From Nocardia abscessus NBRC 100374 (GTDB taxonomy: Bacteria; Actinomycetota; Actinomycetes; Mycobacteriales; Mycobacteriaceae), in assembly GCF_000308455.1 (NCBI RefSeq), contig NZ_BAFP01000117.1:1-64000 (forward strand): a stretch of 64,000 nucleotides of DNA, given 5' to 3'. Under the pieces are notes generated by a model. The model was given only the letters and a program-made list of their open reading frames with translations, had not been told where the DNA came from and did no database searches. The stretch's first letter is position 1. The number at the start of each line of letters is the position of its first letter. A program made the position numbers and the translations under genes. Positions 42,928 to 51,291 of the stretch are shown in pieces.

Positions 42928-44826
42928 CTACAGCGCCGCGCGGTCGCGCGCCTTGCGCCGCGACAGTTCCCGCGCGCGCTCGTTCGCCCCGAGGATCACC
43001 TTGCGCACCCGGACCACTTCCGGGGTGACCTCCACGCACTCGTCGACGGCGCAGAACTCCATCGCGCCTTCGAGATCCAGTTGCAGCGGCTTGGCCAGGG
43101 TCTCGATCACGTCGGCGGTCGAGCTGCGCATGTTGGTCAGCTTCTTCTCCCGAGTGACGTTGATGTCGAGATCCTCCGCACGGGGATTCACGCCGACCAC
43201 ATGTCCCTCGTAGGTGTCCGCGCCGGGCTCCACGAAGAACTGCCCGCGGTCGGCCAGCTGGATCATCGCGAACGGCGTCACGGTGCCCGACCGGTCCGAG
43301 ACCAGCGAGCCGGTGTGCCGGGCCCGGATCTCGCCCGCCCACGGCGCGTAGCCGTGCGACACCGCGTTGGCGATGCCGGTGCCGCGGGTCTCGGTGAGGA
43401 AGTCGGTGCGGAAGCCGATCAGACCGCGCGAGGGGACGATGAACTCCATGCGCACCCAGCCCGCGGCGTGGTTGCTCATCTGCACCATCTTGCCCTTGCG
43501 CGCGGCCAGCAGCTGGGTGATCGCGCCGAGGTACTCGTCGGGGCAGTCGATGGTCAGCTCTTCGTACGGCTCGTGCACCTTGCCGTCGACCTGCTTGGTG
43601 ACCACCTGCGGCTTGCCGACGGTCAGCTCGAAGCCCTCGCGGCGCATGGTCTCGACCAGGATGGCCAGCGCCAGCTCACCACGGCCCTGCACCTCCCAGG
43701 CATCCGGGCGGCCGATGTCGAGCACGCGCAGCGACACGTTGCCGACCAGCTCCTGATCCAGGCGCGCCTTCACCATGCGGGCGGTCAGCTTGTGGCCCTG
43801 CACCCGGCCGACCAGCGGCGAGGTATTGGTGCCGATGGTGACCGAGATGGCCGGCTCGTCGACGGTGATACGCGGCAGCGCGACGGGTTCGTCGATGTCG
43901 GCGAGGGTGTCGCCGATCATGATCTCCGGAATGCCCGCGATGGCGACGATGTCGCCCGCCACGGCGAGTTCACCGGGCTGACGCTCCACGCCGATCGTCT
44001 GCAGCAGTTCGGTGATCTTCACCTGCTTGACGCCGTCGGCGTGCATCCACGCCACGTTCTGGCCCTTGCGCAGTTCGCCGTTGTGGATGCGGACCAGCGC
44101 GAGGCGGCCGAGGAACGCCGAGGCGTCCAGGTTGGTGACATGCGCCTGCAGCGGCGCGGTCGCATCACCCTTCGGCGCCGGGATGTGTTCGAGCAGCACG
44201 TCGAACAGCGCGTCGAGATTCTCGGCGGCGGGGGCGTTGCCGTTCTCCGGGCGTTCCTTGGATGCCTTGCCTTCTCGCCCGGAGGCGTACAGCACCGGAA
44301 GGTCGAGCGCGAGCTCGGCGGCCTCGGCGGCGGCGTCGTCCAGATCGGAGGCCAGGTCCAGCAGCAGGTCGTGGCTTTCCTCCACGACCTCCTCGATGCG
44401 GGCGTCGGGGCGGTCGGTCTTGTTGACCACCAGGATCACCGGCAGCGACGCGGCCAGCGCCTTGCGCAGCACGAACCGGGTCTGCGGCAACGGTCCCTCG
44501 GACGCGTCGACCAGCAGCACGACGCCGTCCACCATGGACAGGCCGCGTTCGACCTCGCCGCCGAAGTCGGCGTGACCCGGGGTATCGATGACGTTGATGA
44601 CGGTGACCGAGCCATCCGGATGATGCCGGTGCACCGCTGTGTTCTTGGCGAGAATGGTGATGCCCTTCTCGCGTTCCAGATCTCCGGAGTCCATCACGCG
44701 ATCGACGGGCTCGGCCCGCTCGGCGAAGGCGCCCGACTGGCGCAGCATGGCGTCGACCAGGGTCGTCTTGCCGTGGTCGACGTGGGCCACGATGGCGACG
44801 TTGCGGAAATCGCGTGCAGACGACAC
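42928..44826 (-). CDS. typA: Ribosome-associated GTPase TypA/BipA
   Basis: This 632-residue translational GTPase helps ribosome assembly and stress adaptation. G motifs are clear: AHVDHGKTTL (G1), ITILAKNTA (G2), DTPGHADFGGEVERGL (G3) and VNKTDRPDARIEEV (G4). The later EF-G-like and BipA-specific domains follow (GELALAILVETMRREGFELTVGKPQVV, RGLIGFRTDFLTETRGTGI). AGGAGGATTCAGGC precedes the GTG at 44826. In M. tuberculosis typA (Rv1165) is likewise next to lpqW. The final 30 residues are basic. Confidence 0.97.
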   Translation of the reverse strand: MSSARDFRNVAIVAHVDHGKTTLVDAMLRQSGAFAERAEPVDRVMDSGDLEREKGITILAKNTAVHRHHPDGSVTVINVIDTPGHADFGGEVERGLSMVDGVVLLVDASEGPLPQTRFVLRKALAASLPVILVVNKTDRPDARIEEVVEESHDLLLDLASDLDDAAAEAAELALDLPVLYASGREGKASKERPENGNAPAAENLDALFDVLLEHIPAPKGDATAPLQAHVTNLDASAFLGRLALVRIHNGELRKGQNVAWMHADGVKQVKITELLQTIGVERQPGELAVAGDIVAIAGIPEIMIGDTLADIDEPVALPRITVDEPAISVTIGTNTSPLVGRVQGHKLTARMVKARLDQELVGNVSLRVLDIGRPDAWEVQGRGELALAILVETMRREGFELTVGKPQVVTKQVDGKVHEPYEELTIDCPDEYLGAITQLLAARKGKMVQMSNHAAGWVRMEFIVPSRGLIGFRTDFLTETRGTGIANAVSHGYAPWAGEIRARHTGSLVSDRSGTVTPFAMIQLADRGQFFVEPGADTYEGHVVGVNPRAEDLDINVTREKKLTNMRSSTADVIETLAKPLQLDLEGAMEFCAVDECVEVTPEVVRVRKVILGANERARELSRRKARDRAAL

Positions 44827-45038
44827 GCCTGAATCCTCCTGCTGTTCGGTGTGGGGCGCCGACGATGCTCGATGTCCGGCGTGAGTGGACCCTACGTGGT
44901 TACGCAGGCAGCCGCCTCCGGGTCCTGACGCTCACGCCGGGCTCCTTGCAAACGGGTGGAGAATCGAAACTCACCGGGCATCGCGGCCAAATACACCCTA
45001 CCGGCAGTCGGTTTCGCCCTGCGTTTCAGGCTTTGTAG

Positions 45039-45057
45039 TTAGGGTAAGCTAACCCCC
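45039..45057 (+). promoter_or_regulatory. IdeR/DtxR-like iron box abutting a start codon
   Basis: TTAGGGTAAGCTAACCCCC at 45039-45057 matches 14 of 19 positions of the IdeR/DtxR consensus TTAGGTTAGGCTAACCTAA. It directly precedes the GTG at 45058. TAAGCT (45045-45050) fits a TANNNT -10 spaced 7 bp from that GTG, so the box would cover the promoter of a leaderless transcript, and iron-loaded repressor would block it. Confidence 0.6.
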
Positions 45058-45234
45058 GTGGGCAAGGTCAAAGCAAAGAAGGTTTCGAGCCTGAAACCGA
45101 AGAAGAAGTGCTGTCGGAAGAAGACGCGCTGCTTGAAGTGCCCCGTGGTCATCATGCGGATGAAGAAGTGCGAAGCAGCCGGAGTCACCGGCAAGGATCT
45201 GAAGAAGGCACTCAAGCAGGCGCGTGCAGCCTGA
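45058..45234 (+). CDS. 58-residue Lys/Cys-rich small protein
   Basis: This small basic protein starts MGKVKAKKVSSLKPKKKCCR and continues KKTRCLKCPVVIMRMKKCEA. It has five Cys (18, 19, 25, 28 and 38), many Lys residues (about 17 of 58) and a helical tail ending KALKQARAA. The CC-x5-C-x2-C-x9-C pattern could bind a metal or an Fe-S cluster. No ribosome site is present; the GTG is right after an IdeR-like box with a -10, suggesting leaderless, iron-controlled expression. typA is divergent and phhB follows. I recall similar small unannotated proteins in actinobacteria but no known function. Confidence 0.75.
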   Translation: MGKVKAKKVSSLKPKKKCCRKKTRCLKCPVVIMRMKKCEAAGVTGKDLKKALKQARAA

Positions 45235-45286
45235 CCCCCGCCGCCACCCTTTCCGGGGCGGCCCGAGGCGAGTAGCAAGGAGTGTT

Positions 45287-45574
45287 ATGGCCCAGCAGAC
45301 ACTGCTTTCCGATACCGAGATCGCCGAGGCTCTCACCGAACTGCCGGACTGGACCAGATCAGGGGACAACCTGGTCCGCACTGTCCAAGCGCCCACCTTT
45401 CCCGCGGGCATCGAACTCGTGCGCCGGGTCGCCGAGGCCGCGGAGGAGGCCGATCACCACCCCGACATCGACATCCGCTGGCGCAAAGTCACCTTCAGTC
45501 TGTCCACCCATTCCGCGGGCGGGCTCACCGCGCTGGACGTCGCCCTGGCGCACGAGATAGATCGGTTGTGTTGA
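45287..45574 (+). CDS. phhB: Pterin-4a-carbinolamine dehydratase
   Basis: This 95-residue dehydratase recycles 4a-hydroxytetrahydrobiopterin-type compounds. The family core is EEADHHPDIDIRWRKVTFSLSTHSAGGLTALDVALAHEID, with the conserved His pair and the second His in STH. CAAGGAGTG is 4-6 nt before the ATG. It corresponds to Rv1159A, which is beside pimE in M. tuberculosis; here pimE is convergent, with a hairpin repeat between the two genes. It lies 52 bp after the Lys/Cys-rich protein gene. Confidence 0.93.
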   Translation: MAQQTLLSDTEIAEALTELPDWTRSGDNLVRTVQAPTFPAGIELVRRVAEAAEEADHHPDIDIRWRKVTFSLSTHSAGGLTALDVALAHEIDRLC

Positions 45575-45683
45575 ATTTGCCGCGACTTCGTCGCGGCGGG
45601 TTCGCGGCCCTCTTGTGGCTCGTGTCCGAGCGAGGCCTCGAACGGCACATGCTCGCTCTCGCTTCGCTCGAAACCGAGGGTCG
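45571..45683 (+). repeat. Dispersed hairpin repeat, copy 1
   Basis: Between phhB and pimE lies GCCGCGAC-TTC-GTCGCGGC (45579-45597), a perfect 8-bp stem, followed after 3 nt by TTCGCGGCCC and at 45641-45683 by a 43-nt block that matches 39 of 43 bases at 48785-48827. The second copy keeps the stem with two compensatory pair changes. It reads through on the minus strand but no gene is supported. Confidence 0.7.
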
Positions 45684-45795
45684 GGCCGCGGTGTTGCGGG
45701 CGACGGGCAGTCGGACTTCTCCGCTGTTATCGCGCCGAGCCCGGGACCGGAACCAGCCCTGAAGATCACGTTCGAGCACAAGCGGGCGGTGGCAT

Positions 45796-47106
45796 TTATG
45801 CGGCGCGCGCGGGCCCTTCGGTCGGTACGCGCGTTTCCTCGTGCGGGCCCGAGCGGGCATGCCGGGGCCCGAAGCGCATCACCCAGAGGTAGAAGACCAC
45901 GACGCCGAGCACGTCGACGGCGCCGAGCCAGGACAGGACGCCCGGGCGGGAGATGGTCCAGATCGAATCCTGGAAGAACGACAGCACCCACGGCACGCCG
46001 ACGAGCATGGTCACCAGCCAGTATCCGGCCAAGATCCGCGCGCCGGGCGCCCGGCGCAGCGGCCCGTAGAGCAGCCAGAGCACCGTCGGCAGCAGCCACA
46101 CCCAGTGATGCGACCACGAGATGGGCGAGATCATCAGCCCGAACAGTTGCACCACGATCAGCGTGCCGAGCCGGTCGTCGGGGGCGAGCGCGCGCCAGGC
46201 CAGGAATGCCAGCGCCGCGACCAGGACCACGGCCGCGATCCACCACGGGCCGGATTCCACGTCGTGACCGAGGATCCGGCTCAGGGCGCCGCGCAACGAC
46301 TGGTTCCACACCGAGCCCACCGGGCCGATCCGATCGGCGTCCCCGAGCAGCGTGCCGAAGTATCGGCGCGCCTCGGTCGGCGCGATCAGGAAGCTCACGC
46401 CGACCGTCGCGCCGAAGACCACCGCCGACCACGCCACGGTCCCCCAGCGCCTGCGCGCGACGAAATACAGGCCGGTGATCGCGGGCGTCAGCTTGATGCC
46501 CGCGACGATCCCGACCAGTCCGCCGGAGATCCACCACCGCGAACTGCGCACCGCGAGCATCCCGCCGAGTACCAGGAACACATTGACCTGGCCATAGTCC
46601 ATCGTGGTCCGCACCGGCTCCAGCCATAGCCCGAGCGCGGTCCAGCCGACGGTTGCGGCCCGCCACTGCGGCGTGCGCAGCCGCTGCGCGCCGAACATCA
46701 GCTCGAAAGCGATGTGCACCACCGCGTACAGTGCAGCGGCGATGGCCAGCAACCAGGCCACCGCGACCACCGTGAACGGCAGATAGTGCAGCGGGAAGAA
46801 GACCAGCGCCGCGAACGGCGGATAGGTGAAGGGCAGCGGGAAGTCCGGCGTCTTCTCCGCATAGGTGAAGTCGTAGAGCTGATCGGTCAGCAGCGCGGCC
46901 GACCCACCGACGTAGACGTGCAGGTCGACCAGGTTCATCCCATTCGGGGACAACAGCATCCAGAGCAGCCGGGCCAGCACGGACAGGCCGAGCATCGACA
47001 CAGCCCATCGGAGGTGACGATTCAAATCGCTGGCTTTCGGCTCGGGTGCGGTGCGTCGGTTCGGCGCGCCCGGACTTCGATGTTCTGGCGACAGCGCGGA
47101 CGGCAC
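45796..47106 (-). CDS. pimE: Polyprenol-phosphate-mannose-dependent mannosyltransferase PimE-like (GT87)
   Basis: This 436-residue integral membrane GT-C glycosyltransferase has about ten transmembrane helices. It is predicted to add an alpha-1,2-mannose in higher phosphatidylinositol mannosides. The first loop holds NLVDLHVYVGG with Asp61, the expected catalytic acid of the family. Further blocks are PFTYPPFAALVFFPL, DYGQVNVFLVLGGMLA, GIKLTPAITGLYFVARRRW and NQSLRGALSRILG. It corresponds to Rv1159 and lies in the neighbourhood of phhB, typA and lpqW. The N-terminal 30 residues are polar. Confidence 0.9.
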   Translation of the reverse strand: MPSALSPEHRSPGAPNRRTAPEPKASDLNRHLRWAVSMLGLSVLARLLWMLLSPNGMNLVDLHVYVGGSAALLTDQLYDFTYAEKTPDFPLPFTYPPFAALVFFPLHYLPFTVVAVAWLLAIAAALYAVVHIAFELMFGAQRLRTPQWRAATVGWTALGLWLEPVRTTMDYGQVNVFLVLGGMLAVRSSRWWISGGLVGIVAGIKLTPAITGLYFVARRRWGTVAWSAVVFGATVGVSFLIAPTEARRYFGTLLGDADRIGPVGSVWNQSLRGALSRILGHDVESGPWWIAAVVLVAALAFLAWRALAPDDRLGTLIVVQLFGLMISPISWSHHWVWLLPTVLWLLYGPLRRAPGARILAGYWLVTMLVGVPWVLSFFQDSIWTISRPGVLSWLGAVDVLGVVVFYLWVMRFGPRHARSGPHEETRVPTEGPARAA

Positions 47107-47345
47107 GGATTAGATTAACCGCAGCGCGAATGCGGTCGGCGCACCCCTGGAACCACCGGTAACATTTGCATCAACTTTCACACCAGTAACACAAAGGCGC
47201 GGTATGTTCTGCTAACACTGATCGCCCCCGGCGCCTTTCGGACGCCGCGGCTGTACACGTAGCCGCAATGTCCCTAGAGTGACCCCGAAACGATGGCTTT
47301 TAGCAATCGAACCCAGATGTACCCGAGGTAAGGACGGCCAGACCA

Positions 47346-48146
47346 GTGCTTCGCACCCGAGGATCGCGGATCGCATTGTCCGCACTCGCCATCGCGGCGA
47401 GTGCCACGCTCGCCGCGCCGACGACAGCAATCGCGGCCCCCGCGACCGCCCCCGCGGCGACAACGAACAGCGTTCCCATGGTTCCCGAAGGTGTTCCGGT
47501 GGATGCGCTGGCCGCGCTCGCCCCAGCCATAGTCGGCGCCATCGCGGGCCCCGCGGATATCGCGGGCCCTGCCGGTATCGCCGGACCGCAGTCGGCCATC
47601 CTGGATCAGGCGCGCAGGCTGTTGGCCACCTTGAACCTGCCGCCGCAGATCAAGTCCACACTGGAGCGGATCATCACCTTCCTGGACGGCAGCGGTGGCG
47701 GTGGCCCCGAGGTGCCGCAGGACGGCCCGGTGATCGCACAGTTCCTGTACCCGACCATCGGCAAGGGCTGCATCGGCCCGACCTCCGACTCCGTCGGCAC
47801 CGCGCTGGCCGTGCCCGGCCCGGCCACGCTGCCGCCGCCGGGACCGCAGGCCGGTCAGACCGGGTTCGTCTTCACCGCCCTCGGCACCAAGTCGCCGACG
47901 CCGGTGCAGAACCCGCCGATGACGGTGCAGTGGCTCAACCTCGACACCCGCCAGTCCGGCGTCCAGCCGCTGACCGATGAGGCCAAGATCAACCCCGACG
48001 GGCCCGCCACGTTGTCCGCGATCGCCGACACCGGCTTCGGCCGTGTCGTCGCGGTCGTCTCCGGTTCGCTGACCACCAAGTCCGGTGAAGACGCGCCGCG
48101 GACCTGCTCGTTCCTGCCGACGCTCGGATTCTTCACCGTAGGCTGA
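47346..48146 (+). CDS. Secreted Ala/Pro-rich protein (Rv1157c/Rv1158c-like)
   Basis: This 266-residue exported protein has a signal peptide (MLRTRGSRIALSALAIAASATLAAPTTAIA), a low-complexity segment with GPADIAGPAGIAGP, and a folded part from about 85. The folded part has two Cys in GKGCIGPTSD and APRTCSFLP, likely a disulfide, and ends TLGFFTVG. It resembles conserved Ala/Pro-rich proteins encoded near pimE in mycobacteria. A strong terminator hairpin follows at 48158-48190. Function is unknown. Confidence 0.76.
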   Translation: MLRTRGSRIALSALAIAASATLAAPTTAIAAPATAPAATTNSVPMVPEGVPVDALAALAPAIVGAIAGPADIAGPAGIAGPQSAILDQARRLLATLNLPPQIKSTLERIITFLDGSGGGGPEVPQDGPVIAQFLYPTIGKGCIGPTSDSVGTALAVPGPATLPPPGPQAGQTGFVFTALGTKSPTPVQNPPMTVQWLNLDTRQSGVQPLTDEAKINPDGPATLSAIADTGFGRVVAVVSGSLTTKSGEDAPRTCSFLPTLGFFTVG

Positions 48147-48157
48147 GCCTTCCCGGC

Positions 48158-48190
48158 GAGGGCGGCGATCCCATCGGGATCGCCGCCCTC
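48158..48190 (+). terminator. Perfect 15-bp terminator-like hairpin
   Basis: GAGGGCGGCGATCCC (48158-48172), a 3-nt loop ATC, and GGGATCGCCGCCCTC (48176-48190) make a perfect 15-bp stem 12 bp after the stop codon of the secreted-protein gene. There is no long T-run, as is typical for GC-rich actinobacterial intrinsic terminators. Confidence 0.8.
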
Positions 48191-48267
48191 GTCGTTCGCC
48201 GCGAAGACCTCCGACAGATCCGCCGCCTCGCCCCACGAGCGGTCCGGACTGTGGTAGACCGCTAACT

Positions 48268-48645
48268 ATGGCGACCACCGATTACTCGAAATCCACGGCC
48301 TGTTCGACACGGCCGGGTCATTCGATCCGGAGCAGGCGCTCACACCGATCCATCCTGTCGATACGCTCGGAAGGGTCGATACTGTCCATCGGATCGGCCT
48401 ACTCCATCCTGTCCATCGGCAGCGTCGGCTCGGTGCTGTCGATCGGGTCGGTGGGGTCGTTCGGGTCGGCGATCTCGTCGTTCTCCTTCGCCAGCCTCGG
48501 CTCCGCGTTCTCCGGCGTGTCCCGGTGGTCGCTGTTCTCCTGGCTCGGCGACCACGAAGCGCCGGACAGCCGCCCGACGCTGCGCGTCGTCCCGGACGAC
48601 GAACCCGACTTGCGCGTCGCACCGATGAGCCACTGCCAGACGTAG
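48268..48645 (+). CDS. Nonapeptide-repeat protein (SILSIGSxG)
   Basis: This 125-residue protein has an unusual core of about seven 9-residue units at 28-90: SILSIRSEG, SILSIGSAY, SILSIGSVG, SVLSIGSVG, SFGSAISSF, SFASLGSAF, SGVSRWSLF. A regular Ser/Ile/Gly pattern of this kind could build a beta-solenoid or an amyloid-like stack. A hydrophilic tail follows (LGDHEAPDSRPTLRVVPDDEPD). Codons differ between units, so the repeat is kept at protein level. No signal peptide is seen. The function is unknown; similar repeats are recalled from other actinobacterial hypothetical proteins. Confidence 0.75.
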   Translation: MATTDYSKSTACSTRPGHSIRSRRSHRSILSIRSEGSILSIGSAYSILSIGSVGSVLSIGSVGSFGSAISSFSFASLGSAFSGVSRWSLFSWLGDHEAPDSRPTLRVVPDDEPDLRVAPMSHCQT

Positions 48646-48661
48646 GTCGGTTGTTTGGCAG

Positions 48662-48827
48662 TGTTCGATTTGCAGCGCCTGCGGCGCTGCGTGTTCGCGG
48701 CCCCTTTATGGCTCGCGTCCGAGCGACCGCCGCTGGCGACTTCGTCGCGGACGCGGCGGCCGCTCGGACGCGAGCCGGGCCGCGAACGGCGCATGCTCGA
48801 TCTCGCTCCGCTCGAAACCGTGGGTCG
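48662..48827 (+). repeat. Dispersed hairpin repeat, copy 2, with a large extra hairpin
   Basis: GCAGCGCC-TGC-GGCGCTGC (48672-48690) matches the copy-1 stem with two compensatory changes. After TTCGCGGCCC comes a 16-bp inverted repeat GGCTCGCGTCCGAGCG (48710-48725) / CGCTCGGACGCGAGCC (48761-48776), with inner stems CCGCCGC/GCGGCGG and GCGAC/GTCGC, so almost all of 48710-48776 folds back. The 43-nt block at 48785-48827 matches copy 1. The remaining bases to 49040 hold no supported gene. Confidence 0.72.
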
Positions 48828-49040
48828 AGGTCAGCAGGGCGCGAGAGGTGGTAGACGCACGATCGGGGGGTTGCCGATGCCTTCGTTCGCCAACGGCGCT
48901 CCGAGTTGCTTCGCTCGTAACACGTGGCTGGGCCGATGCTGGGCGCCTGAATACGTGCCGCGATACCCACTGGCGCGTGGGGGAACGTCACGGATTCTGG
49001 GATATTCGAGGCACGGCGGTCGGCAGACCGGGATTCCGTT

Positions 49041-49754
49041 TCACCACTGCCCGTACTCGGGCGTGAGCACATTGTTCACATCGATCCCCACCCCGTCGAT
49101 GGATCGTTTGTCGATCTCGAACTGGTGCAGATGGGCGGTGGGGTGCACGAAGCCCTTCGGGGTGCCCCAATTGTGCTGCCAGTACCAGGAACACAATCCC
49201 GCCGTCTGGGCCAGCTCGATGGTCGGGGTGTTCGCGTAGACGCCGGTGTTCTCCTTGCCGAGCACGGACTGCCAGCCCAGCAGGTACGGCGCGATCATGG
49301 TGGCGAAGTCGACCGGGGAGGGGTTGTCGTCGATGGACGCGTAGATCGGCACGTTGTCGGGGCCACCTGCGGCGCGGTGCAGCGCGAGCCCGCGCTCGGC
49401 GTGCCGCTTGCCCGCCTCCAGCCCGCCGCGCCAGTCCGCGGACGGCCCCTTGCCGAACTGGTAGCACGAAACGATCTGCAGACCCGCCGCTTTGAGGTCG
49501 TCGACCTCGGCGGAGCGTAGCGGTTTGCCCACCATCCACTCGGCCCCGGGCCTGCGATCGGATACATAGCGGATCACGCCGAGATGTCCCGCGTCCCGGA
49601 TCGCCGCGGCCGAGGGCACGCCGCCCGCGTAATCGATCAGGGTGCCGAGCGAGGGCCGGGCGGAGGCCGGGGCCGCTGCCGCGGTCACGCCGACCACGGC
49701 CGCGGCGGCCGCGTAGGCGAACAGATCACGCCGGGACACCGAGCTGGAACGCAT
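49041..49754 (-). CDS. Tat-exported DUF1906 glycoside-hydrolase-like protein
   Basis: This 237-residue protein has a twin-arginine signal (SVSRRDLFAYAAAAAVVGVTAAAA, Arg8-Arg9) and a DUF1906 TIM-barrel domain: LIDYAGGVPSAAAIRDAGHLGVIRYVSDRR, IVSCYQFGKGPSADWRGGLEAGKRHA, VPIYASIDDNPSPVD and SWYWQHNW. The family includes Rv2525c, a Tat substrate thought to act in the envelope. AAGGAGTCCACG precedes the ATG at 49754. It probably uses the Tat pathway whose tatB is at 11844. The sugar substrate is unknown. Confidence 0.85.
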   Translation of the reverse strand: MRSSSVSRRDLFAYAAAAAVVGVTAAAAPASARPSLGTLIDYAGGVPSAAAIRDAGHLGVIRYVSDRRPGAEWMVGKPLRSAEVDDLKAAGLQIVSCYQFGKGPSADWRGGLEAGKRHAERGLALHRAAGGPDNVPIYASIDDNPSPVDFATMIAPYLLGWQSVLGKENTGVYANTPTIELAQTAGLCSWYWQHNWGTPKGFVHPTAHLHQFEIDKRSIDGVGIDVNNVLTPEYGQW

Positions 49755-49933
49755 CGTGGACTCCTTCGCGCAACCCCGACCTGGATAGCAGCGTGCCCGG
49801 CGCACCTTCCCCATACCTGATGCGCGCCGGGAGCCTCGAACGTGAACTCATTTCACCACATTCACATCAGAACCGCTAGACCCAGGAGAAACACGTTTCA
49901 CATTTGCCCCAGAAGCAAACGTCGTACCGATAC

Positions 49934-51061
49934 TCAGGCGACGCCGTCGATGCGCGCGGCGACGTCGATGGTGCGCATCGCCGGATCGGCCAGCTCTTTG
50001 CGGATCACCGCCGCTACCTGCGCCACCACCTGCTTCTTGATCCCGGCGAGCGCACCGAGGGCGGCTGCTCGCGCGCCGTGCGCGGTGAACTCCATCCGGA
50101 TGTCCGCCGGGTTCGGCGGCGGCACATCGATCACCACGCGCAACGGGTCGGCGGCGCGGGCGGTGAGCACCAACGGCACCTCGACGTCGGCGCGATAGCG
50201 ATTGGCTTTCAGCACGTCCACCGTGATGTCCAGGCTCACCGGCAAGATCAGGTCGAACGCGACCGGGTCCGCCGCTCGGTCCGCCAGTCGCGGTATCCGG
50301 ACCGCGCCGCGGACGGTCACCACGACACCGGCACGCGGCCCCGTCCGCAGCGGCCCGACCTCGATCGGCCGGCCCGCCAACCGCTCCACGACGTCGTACA
50401 CCCGTTCGCGCGTCACGATGCGGGAGAAGAATCGATGACCGAACTCGCCGTAGCCGATCCAGTCGAACGCGGTCTTGTCCCGATGCGGCGAGCGCTTGCG
50501 CGCGACCATGGCCTCGACGTCGAACACCAGGCCGCGGCGGGTGTGCGGATCCGCCAGCATGGCGTTGACCCGGGAGGCGACCTCCCGCTGCACAACGCCC
50601 GCGATCGGGTCGAGCAGCCATTCCCATGACGAGTCCACCGCTTGGGCGCGCAGGACGAAGCTGATGTCGCGCTGGGTGATCGGCGGGATATCGATGACGA
50701 TGAGCACGGGTTCTGCGGTGCGGGCGTGCAAGGTCAGATCTATTTCGACCCTGGCCTCCAGGCGCAGCTTCCGGCCACCGAGCAGCACCTTCAGCGTGAG
50801 CGACACCGGGACGGTGACCTCGAAGGTCACGCGTGGCCCACTGTCCAGGACACGCGGAGTGCCGACCTTCCCCTCGGCGACGAAACCGGCGAGCCCGGCC
50901 GGGCCGATCGAAACCGGACCGATGGTGATGCCGCGGCCCGCCATGCCCGAGACGGCGGACTCGATCCGCGCGGCGTTCACGGCGTGTGTGACGAAACGCT
51001 CACCGAACTCGGCGTAGTCGATCCAGCCGGGCGCACTACCCGCGTCGTCGGTCGGATGCAT
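49934..51061 (-). CDS. Protein of two repeated beta-rich halves, unknown family
   Basis: This 375-residue protein consists of two similar halves. The first begins PGWIDYAEFGERFVTHAVNAARIESAVSGMAGRGITIGPV, and the second FDWIGYGEFGHRFFSRIVTRERVYDVVERLAGRPIEVGPL. Each continues with amphipathic beta strands (VTFEVTVPVSLTLKVLLGGRKLRLEARVEIDLTL / VAFDLILPVSLDITVDVLKANRYRADVEVPLVL) and a PLRVVIDVPPP-type segment. The pattern recalls lipid-binding TULIP-like folds, but this is only a guess. There is no signal peptide. The ATG at 51061 is chosen; an upstream GTG in frame is possible. Confidence 0.75.
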   Translation of the reverse strand: MHPTDDAGSAPGWIDYAEFGERFVTHAVNAARIESAVSGMAGRGITIGPVSIGPAGLAGFVAEGKVGTPRVLDSGPRVTFEVTVPVSLTLKVLLGGRKLRLEARVEIDLTLHARTAEPVLIVIDIPPITQRDISFVLRAQAVDSSWEWLLDPIAGVVQREVASRVNAMLADPHTRRGLVFDVEAMVARKRSPHRDKTAFDWIGYGEFGHRFFSRIVTRERVYDVVERLAGRPIEVGPLRTGPRAGVVVTVRGAVRIPRLADRAADPVAFDLILPVSLDITVDVLKANRYRADVEVPLVLTARAADPLRVVIDVPPPNPADIRMEFTAHGARAAALGALAGIKKQVVAQVAAVIRKELADPAMRTIDVAARIDGVA

Positions 51062-51291
51062 CAGTAGTCCCGGAACCCTCACCTCTCGATGGACACCCGA
51101 CACGGTACGCGACCGATCTTGCCCCGCCCCGGAACGCGCTGCTGTGCCCGAGATCCCCGTCCTGCCGATGAGGGGGAAGCAGGGCGGGGACCGGCGACGG
51201 CGCTGCCGGGCGCCGCCGTCTCCATCGTAGGACTATTCGGCACGCCGTTTCACCCGCATATCGGACAGCATCGGCTGCGGGAGGCGGGGCG

